64,000 nt of DNA, taken from positions 31,589 to 95,588 of the forward strand of contig CAZWCE010000015.1 of NCBI GenBank assembly GCA_964632505.1, in the 5' to 3' direction. A program made the translations under genes and the position numbers. The DNA comes from CAZWCE01 sp964632505. GTDB taxonomy: Bacteria > Planctomycetota > Planctomycetia > Pirellulales > Thermoguttaceae. The notes beneath the pieces are model-generated. The model ran no database searches. It was given only the letters and a program-made list of their open reading frames with translations, and was not told where the DNA came from. Below, one piece after another: positions 1 through 8,690 of the stretch. Every line of letters starts with the position of its first letter. Position 1 is the stretch's first letter.

Positions 1-32
1 TATATAGTACGACGCTCAGTAGAAAAAGGCTT

Positions 33-707
33 ATGATATTAAAATATACCACACAATACCGATATTGTGATCGTGAAACCAAAGCTGAATATGTAAGGAA
101 AAAGTATCAACCTATATTGATAGGAAGAATCCTAGACGTAGGTGCTGACAAAAAGTATTTAAAAAAGCACTTAACAGAACAATCAGAATATATTGGAGTT
201 GGGTTAGGCGGTACCCCAGATATTCAGCTCGACCTTGAGAAAAATAGTCTACCTTTCTCGGACTTATCCTATGATTGCGTCTTATGCTTAGATGTGCTGG
301 AGCATTTGGAAAACATTCATGATGTCTTTGATGAGTTGTGTCGTGTTTCAAAAAAACATGTTTTAATCTCTCTGCCCAATCCCTATCGAGATTTTTATCG
401 AATGCTAAGACATAAGCAATATTCAAAGGACCGCCCGATGAAATTCTACAATTTGCCAGTTGAACCCCCTGACGATCGGCATAAATGGTTCTACTCTCCT
501 GAAGAGGCAGAGAGATTTATTGAATACCGATCCAATAAGAATGGCTTCAAAATACTCCAAATGGATTTCGAGGCCATTGCGACTGAGAAAGGAAATATAG
601 CTACTCGATTTTTCATGCGGCTAATGATCTCAAAGCTGGTTCGACAAGGCTTCAAAATCAAGAATCTGTATGTTGGCACATTATGGGCGCTCCTCGAAAG
701 AAAATGA
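33..707 (+). CDS. Class I SAM-dependent methyltransferase (Methyltransf_11 type)
   Basis: A 224-residue protein with the Rossmann-like SAM-binding core. The glycine-rich motif I is GRILDVGAD near residue 31, and the stretch YDCVLCLDVLEHLENIHD near residue 80 is typical of type-11 methyltransferases. It probably methylates a sugar or lipid-linked glycan, inferred only from its position at the head of a glycosyltransferase cluster. The start at 33 follows an AAAAAGG stretch, but the window begins just upstream, so an operon start further left cannot be excluded. Its TGA stop overlaps the ATG of the next gene (ATGA). Base composition is A/T-rich, as in its neighbours to about 5.87 kb. Confidence 0.85.
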   Translation: MILKYTTQYRYCDRETKAEYVRKKYQPILIGRILDVGADKKYLKKHLTEQSEYIGVGLGGTPDIQLDLEKNSLPFSDLSYDCVLCLDVLEHLENIHDVFDELCRVSKKHVLISLPNPYRDFYRMLRHKQYSKDRPMKFYNLPVEPPDDRHKWFYSPEEAERFIEYRSNKNGFKILQMDFEAIATEKGNIATRFFMRLMISKLVRQGFKIKNLYVGTLWALLERK

Positions 708-1888
708 TTAAACACGAATTACATCTTGGTCTATTTCTCACCCGAGGCATGTCACTTCAAAAATGGTGGGATCTTGGGATGTTTCAACGAGAGATTGCCC
801 TTTATCGTCATCTGCACAAAAAGGGAATTCGTACCACATTTCTTTCTTGGGGCCTTCAAAAATGCGAACAAGAGTTGATTCGCAATCAACTTGCTGGAGG
901 ACATGCATGCGGCAAATCATTTCCATGCACTCTCAAAACTCCAAAACTTCTTCAGCCATTGATGAATGGCATTTATGAATCATCTATTAAAAGAGTTCAC
1001 AAGAAAGAACTGAAAGATGTTGCCGTCATTAAAACAAATCAAATTAGTAGCGCAAGCCTTGCTCTGCAGTGTGCGAGGCATTTCCGGAAGCCTTTCATTG
1101 CGAGATGTGGCTTTATGTGGTCATATTTCCTTTCACAAGAAAAGGGTCTCAGGTCACCCGAGACACGTCGCGCAATCCAAATCGAAAATGATGCATTTCT
1201 CCACGCATCACGAATTATTATAACAACAGATTCGATGAAGCAGATGATCGTGGATCGGCTTCCCATAAACGAGAGCAAGGTTCACGTCATTCCCAACTAC
1301 GTAAACACAGAAAATTTTTTTCCTTGCAACATCCAAAAAACTAACCCACAACCCCATTTGATAACAGTGGGAAGGCACCATTTTCAGAAAAACCAGAAAT
1401 CGCTGATTCATGCTGTCTCTGACCTTGATATCCAGTTGACTCTTATAGGCAAAGGTCCTATGGAAGACGAATTACGTGAAGAAGCAAAAAATGCACGGGG
1501 AAATATTCGATTTTTCGGTAGTCTTCCGAATGAAAGGCTTCCCGAATTATTGAATGAGGCCGACATTTTTATCCTGCCCTCATTATACGAGGGCCATCCC
1601 AAAACACTCTGTGAAGCGATGGCTTGCGGTCTTCCTTGTATTGCAACCGATGTTCCCGGCAATCGTGATGTGATTCAACACGGGAAAACAGGATGGCTCT
1701 GCGAATCCACTGAACCGGAATCTATTCGGAGTGCCATTGAAACTCTTCTTTCTGATGACAATCTCCGAAAAAAACTTGGTGATAATGCGAGAAAGTTTAT
1801 AGAGGACCATTATTCCTTAGACATTGCATGCGAAAAGGAAATGGACGTTTATCAACAAGCTATCGAATCCTATCATACAACCTCATGA
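704..1888 (+). CDS. Glycosyltransferase family 4 (GT-B fold)
   Basis: A 394-residue retaining GT-B glycosyltransferase. The C-terminal donor-binding half shows LITVGRHHFQKN, then LTLIGKGPMEDEL, and the E-x7-E motif within YEGHPKTLCEAMACGLP, which contacts the nucleotide-sugar. It presumably acts at the inner face of the membrane on a surface glycan; donor and acceptor cannot be read from sequence. I start it at 704, where ATGA overlaps the previous stop, rather than at the longer in-frame ATG at 683. It ends in another ATGA overlap with the next gene, so four genes in a row look translationally coupled. Confidence 0.9.
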   Translation: MIKHELHLGLFLTRGMSLQKWWDLGMFQREIALYRHLHKKGIRTTFLSWGLQKCEQELIRNQLAGGHACGKSFPCTLKTPKLLQPLMNGIYESSIKRVHKKELKDVAVIKTNQISSASLALQCARHFRKPFIARCGFMWSYFLSQEKGLRSPETRRAIQIENDAFLHASRIIITTDSMKQMIVDRLPINESKVHVIPNYVNTENFFPCNIQKTNPQPHLITVGRHHFQKNQKSLIHAVSDLDIQLTLIGKGPMEDELREEAKNARGNIRFFGSLPNERLPELLNEADIFILPSLYEGHPKTLCEAMACGLPCIATDVPGNRDVIQHGKTGWLCESTEPESIRSAIETLLSDDNLRKKLGDNARKFIEDHYSLDIACEKEMDVYQQAIESYHTTS

Positions 1889-2649
1889 GAAAATTATTTT
1901 TCGCAATCATTCTATTTCCTTTTTCCTGCGTTTGCCATTTTGCGAATCAACGGCAAATCGCTTCTTTCATTGCTTATCTTTGTAGAAAGTATGCCAACCA
2001 ACAGAATCCCAAAGAGGCACTATGTTTTCTATTTGAACTCGATGATCAGTTATATCGTATAACCAGTCGATGTGCTATTGATTATGAAGGAAACATCCAT
2101 TCTAAACATCGACTTATGAAATACCATGATTACTTCTGTAAACGTATTGATCCCGAGCAAAAGGTGCTCGATGTTGGTTGTGGGCATGGGGCCCTTGCAA
2201 AATCGATCGCTGAGAAATCCAAAGCGTATGTTACCGCCATTGACATGCGCGAGGAAAATATCCAAAAAGCTCAAAGACTTCACAATCATCCTCATATCGA
2301 GTATCTCCATGGCAACGCTCCTTATGATCTTCCAAACAAGAAGTATGACGTCGTTGTACTATCAAATGTCCTGGAGCACATCGATGACCGTGTTGCATTT
2401 CTGCGCAATATCTCCGGTACTGCGGAATCGCAGAAATGGCTTATAAGAGTCCCGCTCTTCGAGAGGGACTGGAGAGTTCCTCTAAAAAAGGAATTAGGCT
2501 GTGAATGGCGTTTGGATACCACGCATTACACGGAGTACACCCTTGAATCATTTCAGGCGGAAATGCAAAAAGCGGATTTACGGATTGTGGACCTTGAGAT
2601 CCGATGGAGCGAAATTTGGTGCGAACTGACCCCCGTATCACTGTCTTAA
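1885..2649 (+). CDS. Class I SAM-dependent methyltransferase
   Basis: A 254-residue methyltransferase. The SAM motif is KVLDVGCGHGALAKSI near residue 93, followed by the acidic VTAIDMREENI strand and YDVVVLSNVLEHIDD. The N-terminal 20 residues are hydrophobic (MRKLFFAIILFPF), which could be a membrane-association segment or only a hydrophobic N-terminus. The start at 1885 is chosen because its ATGA overlaps the upstream stop; an in-frame ATG at 1828 lies inside the upstream gene. It is likely a glycan-modifying enzyme of the same polysaccharide locus. The substrate is unknown. Confidence 0.85.
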   Translation: MRKLFFAIILFPFSCVCHFANQRQIASFIAYLCRKYANQQNPKEALCFLFELDDQLYRITSRCAIDYEGNIHSKHRLMKYHDYFCKRIDPEQKVLDVGCGHGALAKSIAEKSKAYVTAIDMREENIQKAQRLHNHPHIEYLHGNAPYDLPNKKYDVVVLSNVLEHIDDRVAFLRNISGTAESQKWLIRVPLFERDWRVPLKKELGCEWRLDTTHYTEYTLESFQAEMQKADLRIVDLEIRWSEIWCELTPVSLS

Positions 2650-3704
2650 TGTCGGTTTATAACGGCGAATCTCATCTATCGGAGGCGATCGAGAGCATTC
2701 TCCAACAGACCTTCACCGACTTCGAGTTTTTGATCATCGATGATGGCTCTAACGACAATACGTCCGAGATTCTCCTACGCTATTCCAAAAAAGACAAACG
2801 GATTCGCGTCGTTCGCAACGAGAACAACATCGGTCTGACGAGATCCCTCAACCGAGGAATCGATCTTGCAAAAGGTGAATATATCGCCCGCATGGATGCC
2901 GATGACTTTTCGCTCCCTACAAGATTCACGAGGCAGATCGCTTACATGGATGCTCATCCAAAGGTAGGTGTTGTTGGTAGCTATCTTGTTAAACATTTCA
3001 ATGACAAGAGCGATATTGCGAAATATCCCTGCAATCATGATATGATTCACGCCGGTCTATTGACGGGACCCAAGATATTCCACCCAACTGCATTCATAAG
3101 AGCGGCGATACTCCGCCGACATCGCATTTATTACACCAACGAGTTTAAGTATGCTCAAGATTTCGATTTATGGGTAAAGATCGCCAAATATGCCGATTTG
3201 GCAAATATTCCTGAAGTGCTTTGCCATCAACGTATCCACGAGAATTCTATATCGAATAGCAATAGGCAAGAGCAGGACTATTTCGCAGCACGAATAAGGC
3301 AAACACAGTTAGAAGAGATATTAGGAACGACAATCTCTTCTACTGAATACCATTTTTTCGAAGAGATTATCCGAAAGACCAGAAAGCCAGATCGGGAATC
3401 GTTGGAAAAGTGCATCTATATTGTTAACGAAATCTTAAAAAACAATATGACGATGAAAATCTATGATAATAATTCTCTCAACACCGTCCTTCTCGGAACG
3501 GCTTATTCATATTATCGTACCAGTTCGTCAAAAATGAGATTTGGGTTTATCAAGTTGTTTTTTCATTTCAATGCTCAGTGGAAATGGAAGTTGCAAGTTC
3601 TCATGAATTATCTTCTTCGACTACTCAGCCGCACCATAGGTCATAAAAGTAGTTTCGTCCATATTTTTTCAGCATCACATCGGGGAGAAATCATTCACTT
3701 TTGA
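2604..3704 (+). CDS. Glycosyltransferase family 2
   Basis: A 366-residue inverting GT-A glycosyltransferase. The N-terminus ITVLMSVYNGE leads into FLIIDDGSNDNTSEIL and the metal-binding DxD-type motif ARMDADD near residue 95, all diagnostic of GT2. The start at 2604 overlaps the upstream gene by 46 bases. A later ATG at 2649 would delete the first beta-strand of the fold, so the longer form is preferred. The C-terminal third is basic and partly hydrophobic, which fits peripheral membrane attachment. It belongs to the AT-rich polysaccharide cluster; the sugar transferred is unknown. Confidence 0.9.
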   Translation: MERNLVRTDPRITVLMSVYNGESHLSEAIESILQQTFTDFEFLIIDDGSNDNTSEILLRYSKKDKRIRVVRNENNIGLTRSLNRGIDLAKGEYIARMDADDFSLPTRFTRQIAYMDAHPKVGVVGSYLVKHFNDKSDIAKYPCNHDMIHAGLLTGPKIFHPTAFIRAAILRRHRIYYTNEFKYAQDFDLWVKIAKYADLANIPEVLCHQRIHENSISNSNRQEQDYFAARIRQTQLEEILGTTISSTEYHFFEEIIRKTRKPDRESLEKCIYIVNEILKNNMTMKIYDNNSLNTVLLGTAYSYYRTSSSKMRFGFIKLFFHFNAQWKWKLQVLMNYLLRLLSRTIGHKSSFVHIFSASHRGEIIHF

Positions 3705-3714
3705 TTGGATTCCT

Positions 3715-4875
3715 ATGTCAAAACCAAAAATTGCGTTGATGACAAACCTCTTTCCGGAACATGAACTCGATACCAAAAGTCCTTGGGCTCTTTATGATCT
3801 AGTGAAGTATTGGCCACTTGAAGACCTGCAAATTTGGAGATTGTATCCTTCTGGAATTCGCTCGCTGCATTATCCTCATTTTAGTAAAACCCACATCGGC
3901 GATTTCGAGGTTTGTCACTCAAGCGCGTTTTACTTTCCGCGTTGGAATCATATTTGCACTTTCAAGGGAAAACACATATTCCAGCGAGAAAGCTTCGACG
4001 TGATTGTTTCACATTGCAGAGAGTCGCACATCATCGGGCATCAAATGTCGAAGATCATGGATATCCCGCATATCGTAGGTCTTCACATGTCTGATTCACA
4101 AGCACTTAGCAAACCTCAATCGACGAAGGCTAAAACTCTTCGACGAATATTTCAATCAGCGACCGCAGTGAGTTATCGATCCGAGGCGATCCGTAATAGG
4201 GTGATCTCCCGCGCTGAGATGCCGCAAGAGGAGATGATTGCTTATTCCGGGATACCATCGAGTCTAGTCGCCGACGAAGCACCGGTCATTCAAAAGCATC
4301 GCGATGGGAAAAATCACCTACTTTCCGCTGGCCGTTTGATTCCTCAAAAGTATTTTCTAGAAAACATACTAGCCCTTGCTGAATTAACTCGTTATCCCTT
4401 TCATTTTTTTTTAGCGGGAGATGGTGAGGAGCTTTCAAACATCGAAAAAGCTATTGAAAAACATCATCTGCAGGAGCGCGTCAAGGTGTCGGGATGGCTT
4501 AAGAAAGAGGAATTGCTGCTTCGAATGCAAGAGCGCGAAATATTCGTAATGATTTCTGCGCCCGAGACATTCGGGCTGGTCTACCTAGAAGCGATGGCGA
4601 GCGGGTGCTTGACGATTTGCAGCAAGGATTGGGGTGTGGACGGCATCATCCGCGATGGGGAAAACGGTTTCGTTTGTCGGGCCGGAGATGTCGAACAGCT
4701 GAAGGCGATTTTACAAAGAATATTCAACCTTCCTCCAGAAGAGAAGATCCGAATCGCCTTGAATGCCCGACGAACGGCTTTGGATCTCGATGAAGAAAAA
4801 TGCAGCATGGATTATTACGAGTTCATTCGGCGAGCAGTCGCGCACCGATCGAGTCCCCTGCAGTCTCCTCATTGA
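3715..4875 (+). CDS. Glycosyltransferase family 4 (GT-B fold)
   Basis: A 386-residue GT4 enzyme starting 10 bases after the preceding GT2 gene. The C-terminal domain has LLSAGRLIPQKYFLEN, FFLAGDGEELSNIEKAI, VKVSGWLKKEELL and the E-x7-E donor motif in APETFGLVYLEAMASGCL. The N-terminal acceptor domain (residues 1-200) is less conserved, as expected. It is presumably cytosolic or membrane-peripheral in glycan assembly. Function beyond the family cannot be assigned. Confidence 0.9.
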   Translation: MSKPKIALMTNLFPEHELDTKSPWALYDLVKYWPLEDLQIWRLYPSGIRSLHYPHFSKTHIGDFEVCHSSAFYFPRWNHICTFKGKHIFQRESFDVIVSHCRESHIIGHQMSKIMDIPHIVGLHMSDSQALSKPQSTKAKTLRRIFQSATAVSYRSEAIRNRVISRAEMPQEEMIAYSGIPSSLVADEAPVIQKHRDGKNHLLSAGRLIPQKYFLENILALAELTRYPFHFFLAGDGEELSNIEKAIEKHHLQERVKVSGWLKKEELLLRMQEREIFVMISAPETFGLVYLEAMASGCLTICSKDWGVDGIIRDGENGFVCRAGDVEQLKAILQRIFNLPPEEKIRIALNARRTALDLDEEKCSMDYYEFIRRAVAHRSSPLQSPH

Positions 4876-4917
4876 AATGCCAGGAACTTTTTTCTCATTG
4901 TTTTTTCGATACTCAAT

Positions 4918-5871
4918 ATGACCAATATTTCCATTGCTATCTGCACATACAATCGGGCTGAATATATCGGGACACTATGCCTCGATTCTCTTCTCCAGCA
5001 GAATGCTCCGATGGAAGATTGCGAAATCATTGTAATTAATAACAATTCCACAGATGAAACGGTAGAGGTCGTCCACTCTTATGCCAACAAGTTCCCAAAT
5101 CTACGATTAATGAACGAAGAGAAGCAAGGTTTGTCTCATGCGAGAAATCGAGCGGTCAAGGAATCCCAAACGAATTGGATCGCATTTCTAGACGATGACG
5201 CCATCGCCTCACCCGATTGGTTGACGAGTATTTTACAGTTTCAGAAAAAGAACCCCGATATCAAGATTTTTGGCGGCCCTTACTATCCTTACTTTTTAGA
5301 GAAGAAACCCTTTTGGCTTCCCCAGAAGCTCTGCAAAAACGCTTATGGTCCGGAGAGCTTTGAAATCGAGAATTCAATGCGTCGCATCTCCGGAGGAAAT
5401 ATGATACTTCACCGTGATGTTTTTGAGGATATCGGTTTTTTCAACCATACTCTGGGAATGAAGGGAGATCAGGCAGGTTGGGGAGAAGAAACAGAATGGT
5501 TCGAACGAGCCAAAGCCAAGGGATGGAAGATCAACTATGTTGGTTCCATTGAAATTCGCCATCTTGTACATCCAAGGAAATGCAATCTTTCCTGGCAAAT
5601 ACGAACACAAATCGAACGCGGCAGGTGCTTCCAACGTAGCCGTCCCAATGCAAAAGAAATCAAATTCCGGGACCTTGTGAGAAGTCTGCTCGGATTTCTC
5701 TACCGTTCCACACTTCTCTTCTTGGGCAAGTTACTGCGACGACGCCAAGAACCACTTTTTGAAAATATTTTTCTTCATCTTTTCTCATGGCTGAACGTGG
5801 TCGGCAGATATCAATATTGCGAGCAGCGCCGCAAACTAATGGAGATCCTTCCGAAATTCCGAGGGAGCTGA
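4918..5871 (+). CDS. Glycosyltransferase family 2
   Basis: A 317-residue GT2 protein beginning TNISIAICTYNRAEYIG, with IIVINNNSTDETVE and the metal site WIAFLDDDAIASPDWL near residue 97. Further on, WGEETEWFERAKAKGW contributes the usual acidic catalytic region. The last 80 residues are basic and hydrophobic (LVRSLLGFLYRSTLLFLGKLL), suggesting membrane contact. It is the last clear gene of the AT-rich cluster; downstream the composition shifts to the GC-rich background of the rest of the window. Acceptor and donor are unknown. Confidence 0.88.
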   Translation: MTNISIAICTYNRAEYIGTLCLDSLLQQNAPMEDCEIIVINNNSTDETVEVVHSYANKFPNLRLMNEEKQGLSHARNRAVKESQTNWIAFLDDDAIASPDWLTSILQFQKKNPDIKIFGGPYYPYFLEKKPFWLPQKLCKNAYGPESFEIENSMRRISGGNMILHRDVFEDIGFFNHTLGMKGDQAGWGEETEWFERAKAKGWKINYVGSIEIRHLVHPRKCNLSWQIRTQIERGRCFQRSRPNAKEIKFRDLVRSLLGFLYRSTLLFLGKLLRRRQEPLFENIFLHLFSWLNVVGRYQYCEQRRKLMEILPKFRGS

Positions 5872-6196
5872 AGACAAGAGGCCCGGACCATGAAGGCCCT
5901 AGGGATCGCATCCCCTTATGCAACTTTTCGGCTCGAATCGGGCACGATGGGCAAGACTTTGGGAAGCCCTGCGGCTTCTTTCCCGCCAAACGGCCGATAT
6001 TCCGGAATCTTTTTCTGGAGGTGGACGCGAAGCACTTCATTGGAAGTTTCGAGATCGTGGAGAAAAATCCGGATTATCCGTGATATGCGAAAAAAAACGA
6101 GCCTGATGAACAGAAGCAGACTGCGTTTCTCAGCGCCGTATTGGTTTGCTCGACGTTCCATCTTATCCATGTGTGAAATCAAGAGAGGAAAGGATC
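5872..6196. other. Gene-poor junction after the glycosyltransferase cluster
   Basis: This 325-base stretch separates the AT-rich polysaccharide genes from GC-rich chromosome. The only notable frame is a plus-strand 62-codon ORF at 5918-6106 (LWEALRLLSRQ ... WKFRDRGEKSG), which reads like protein but has no clear ribosome-binding site and no recognised family. It may be a gene remnant or chance. No terminator hairpin was seen. Confidence 0.4.
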
Positions 6197-6766
6197 ATGG
6201 CTCACAAGAAAATTCTCGCCCCTATCATGCTGGTTCTCTGCACCGCGGTTCCTTTTTCGATACTGGCCCAGGGACGGGCAGCACCGACTCCCGAGGAAAA
6301 CCCCTCCTCCGACGACCTGCCGCCGAAAATTCACATCGGGACCTACGATAATCGAGCAATCGCCATCGCGTTCGCGCGGTCGAAGTATCATCAATTTCCC
6401 AAGAAGAAGATGAAGGAATACCAAGAGGCGAAGGAGGCCGGCGATACCGAGCGCGTCGAAGAACTCGAGCAATGGGGAAAGACACAGCAGCGGAAGCTGC
6501 ATTTCCAGGGATTCGGCAGGTTCCCGGTGGATAATATTTTGAAACATATCGAAGATGAGCTCCCGGCGATCGCGCAAAAAGAGGGGCTCGATGCGATCGT
6601 CTTCGGGATGGATTATTCCGCCGATAACGTGGAAATCGTCGATGTCACCATGGAACTGGTCGAGCTTTTCGATCCTTCGGAAAAAACGCTCGGCATCATC
6701 GCGAGCCTCAGGAAGAAGGACCCGATCCCATTCGAAACGCTTGACAAACTCAAGGCCGATCACTGA
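6197..6766 (+). CDS. Secreted protein, uncharacterised (weakly OmpH/Skp-like)
   Basis: A 189-residue protein with a signal peptide (MAHKKILAPIMLVLCTAVPF, cleavage probably after the LAQG region). The mature part begins KIHIGTYDNRAIAIAFARSK and contains a charged helical stretch (KKKMKEYQEAKEAGDTERVEEL) followed by a small alpha/beta-looking region. The layout loosely recalls Skp/OmpH periplasmic chaperones, which also start with a short strand and then a helix, but the long coiled arms are missing. I start at 6197, preceded by AGAGGAAAGGATC, not at the in-frame ATG at 6146. Function unknown. Confidence 0.7.
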   Translation: MAHKKILAPIMLVLCTAVPFSILAQGRAAPTPEENPSSDDLPPKIHIGTYDNRAIAIAFARSKYHQFPKKKMKEYQEAKEAGDTERVEELEQWGKTQQRKLHFQGFGRFPVDNILKHIEDELPAIAQKEGLDAIVFGMDYSADNVEIVDVTMELVELFDPSEKTLGIIASLRKKDPIPFETLDKLKADH

Positions 6767-6836
6767 CCGATCCGACCAATGATCTCTCGCGATTCCATTG
6801 CGGTCGGAAAAACAGAAATGCAAGTCCTCCTTGAGA

Positions 6837-7394
6837 TCAATGCGATTCTCCTCGATCGCTCTCGACGCACGTTCGGAAATCTTCGACAAACGCCTCGACG
6901 TCTCCCCAATCGGTGAAGACATGGTTTTTCGAGGTGTCGGTCTCCTTACCGGTATCGGCGGCGATCTTCTTCATGATCCATCGCTTCATGAATCCGTAGT
7001 CCCGGTATCGCAGTGCGCCCGGGAACGTCACGGCGCGATCCGGTTGCCATCGAACCTGTTCGAGAAGTTGGGTCACGTACTCTTCCGCTTGTTTCCTTTC
7101 GCTTTCGTCGCCGGCGGCGGAAAGACTCACCGAAAAAAGGCCACTCGGTTTCTCCGCCAGAGCGGCACGATGCTTCCGCAAAAACTCCATCAAACGTCCG
7201 GAATGCTTTCCCATGTGGACGGAACCGCCGATAAGGATGGCGTCGCTGGATAGGAAAAGGCCCTCTTCCCGAAATCGTTTCAAGGGAAAGGCGGCGACTT
7301 CCTCCCCATGCTTTTCGAGTTGTTTTTGGATGAACTGAGAGATCACCCGAGTCTGCCCTTCCCCGGTGTCGTAAATCAGAAGAAATCGCTTCAT
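6837..7394 (-). CDS. Flavodoxin-domain protein (HemG/protoporphyrinogen-oxidase-like)
   Basis: A 185-residue protein with the flavodoxin fold. It starts MKRFLLIYDTGEGQTRVI, where the loop after strand 1 (TGEGQT) corresponds to the FMN-phosphate loop. It then has AILIGGSVHMGKHSGRLMEFL, characteristic of the menaquinone-dependent protoporphyrinogen oxidase HemG group, and LRYRDYGFMKRWIMKKIA near the C-terminus. The start at 7394 follows GAGGTTTCC. Family membership is clear. The substrate is not: HemG-like proteins include true protoporphyrinogen oxidases and generic flavodoxin-like redox proteins. It is divergent from the MarR gene, with 420 bases between them. Confidence 0.8.
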   Translation of the reverse strand: MKRFLLIYDTGEGQTRVISQFIQKQLEKHGEEVAAFPLKRFREEGLFLSSDAILIGGSVHMGKHSGRLMEFLRKHRAALAEKPSGLFSVSLSAAGDESERKQAEEYVTQLLEQVRWQPDRAVTFPGALRYRDYGFMKRWIMKKIAADTGKETDTSKNHVFTDWGDVEAFVEDFRTCVESDRGESH

Positions 7395-7814
7395 GGAAAC
7401 CTCTGGAATCTCGTCGTGTCGAAAAGTAAGAGGAGAGAACCTTTTTATTTTCCCTGGCCGAGAGAGATCCCACAACCCCCCTCGACAGCCCCCTACCATA
7501 GGGAGGGGGCCCTCCTTCCATTTCCGCATCTCCTTTTTCAGTACACGCAGTACACAAAGTATTCAAGCGATTTCATAGGCCGAAAATTCCTCATGACCAC
7601 CGAAAACTCCCCCTCGACATACCGCAAAGGAGCCTCATCGCCATTAGGATTGCTTATACCAAAAAAGCAGATTAGCCCGTCGATTAGCCCGGCTGAAGTC
7701 GTCGATCGCGCGATCCACCAACCCAAAGCCGCTTCTCTCGGCGGCCATTGCCGACTGGTTGACAAGAAATGCTTTGTGTGCTAAAAAAACGCCATCTATG
7801 ATCCAATTGTATGG
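7395..7814. other. Divergent intergenic region between flavodoxin and MarR genes
   Basis: No convincing gene is seen in these 420 bases. The stretch contains an exact direct repeat GATTAGCCCG at 7670-7679 and 7682-7691, a short repeat of CAGTACAC near 7540-7557, and a sigma70-like promoter facing the MarR gene (separate entry). An imperfect inverted repeat CATCTAT (7793-7799) / ATGGATG (7811-7817) lies over the expected transcription start and could be an operator. Confidence 0.45.
7759..7787 (+). promoter_or_regulatory. Sigma70-like promoter of the MarR-family gene
   Basis: A perfect -35 TTGACA at 7759-7764, a 17-base spacer and a -10-like TAAAAA at 7782-7787 would place transcription start near 7794, about 20 bases before the first ATG of the MarR gene. 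Seen directly in the sequence; activity is inferred. Confidence 0.55.
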
Positions 7815-8348
7815 ATGACTTCCGAACCTCGAGCTCGGGTGAAGAAACGCATGTTCACAAACAACGGGAAGCTGAGAATCGAGAATGAAGTACTGGCATC
7901 TCTCCGTAAGATCAGTCGATCAGTAGACCTTCATTCGAGATTTCTCTTGCAGCAGTACGGACTGACGTTGCCGCAATTGGCGACGCTTCGGGCGGTAGGA
8001 GGATTGCAACCTGTTACCATTTCAGAAGTTGCGAAGCACATTCACCTGAGCCCCGCGACAATCAACGGCATTTTCAATCGCTTGGAACAACGCAACCTGA
8101 TTTCGCGTCATCGTAGCGGGAAGGACCGACGAGCAGTGATGGTTTCCCTGACCGAGTCCGGCACCGAAACGCTCCGTTCGGCACCATCGCTTTTACAGGA
8201 ACAGTTCATCGATTCGCTTCATCGGTTAGAAGATTGGGAACGCACCCAAATCCTTTCCGTTCTCCAAAGGATTGCGAACATGATGGACGGAAAAGCAAAC
8301 GAAAAAACTAAAAAATTCGAAAAATCCCCATCCGATCCACTGGGGTGA
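7815..8348 (+). CDS. MarR-family transcriptional regulator
   Basis: A 177-residue winged-helix regulator. The core is SRFLLQQYGLTLPQLATLRAV, then VTISEVAKHIHLSPATINGI (recognition helix-turn-helix, about residues 76-95) and the wing RHRSGKDRRAVMVSLTESG, which includes the DRR motif of MarR proteins. It likely acts as a dimer repressing its own or the divergent flavodoxin promoter. An imperfect inverted repeat over its start supports autoregulation but is only suggestive. ATG at 7851 is an alternative start. The C-terminal 20 residues are lysine-rich and look disordered. The ligand is unknown. Confidence 0.88.
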   Translation: MTSEPRARVKKRMFTNNGKLRIENEVLASLRKISRSVDLHSRFLLQQYGLTLPQLATLRAVGGLQPVTISEVAKHIHLSPATINGIFNRLEQRNLISRHRSGKDRRAVMVSLTESGTETLRSAPSLLQEQFIDSLHRLEDWERTQILSVLQRIANMMDGKANEKTKKFEKSPSDPLG

Positions 8349-8690
8349 AGCCCGGTTCGAAGCTGCAATTTCAGTTCTTCTCACGGCGTTGGTATCGCCG
8401 AGCGCACGGACGGATCATCACGGAAGGAAAGCGATCCGCGGCGATTGCCCCTTTTCATCCATGCAAATGACGCTATTATTTCTATTATTTAATGACTTTA
8501 TAACAGCCAGCGAAGATATGCTATGTTTTGGAAGCTGAAAGACAACTTCTCCATCCCCTCTAAAGAGCCAGAAATGTGAGAAACACGGCTCTTCGCAGGG
8601 GGGGGGAAGGAACGCCACGAAACTCATCCTTGAAACTTGCGCTCCCCTTTTCCGCTTTCAAACATACAAGAAAAATCAGTTTTCTGGAGA
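8349..8690. other. Intergenic region upstream of sucrose synthase
   Basis: A 342-base non-coding stretch. It has an A/T-rich patch at 8463-8530 (including TTTATAAC) that could hold the promoter of the sucrose operon, and a run of nine G at 8598-8606 about 85 bases before the start codon. No terminator or RNA gene was recognised. Confidence 0.4.

Noticed and set aside
683..703. Longer N-terminus for the first glycosyltransferase
   Set aside because: The ATGA overlap at 704 matches the pattern of the next gene junction. The extra seven residues lie inside the upstream gene.
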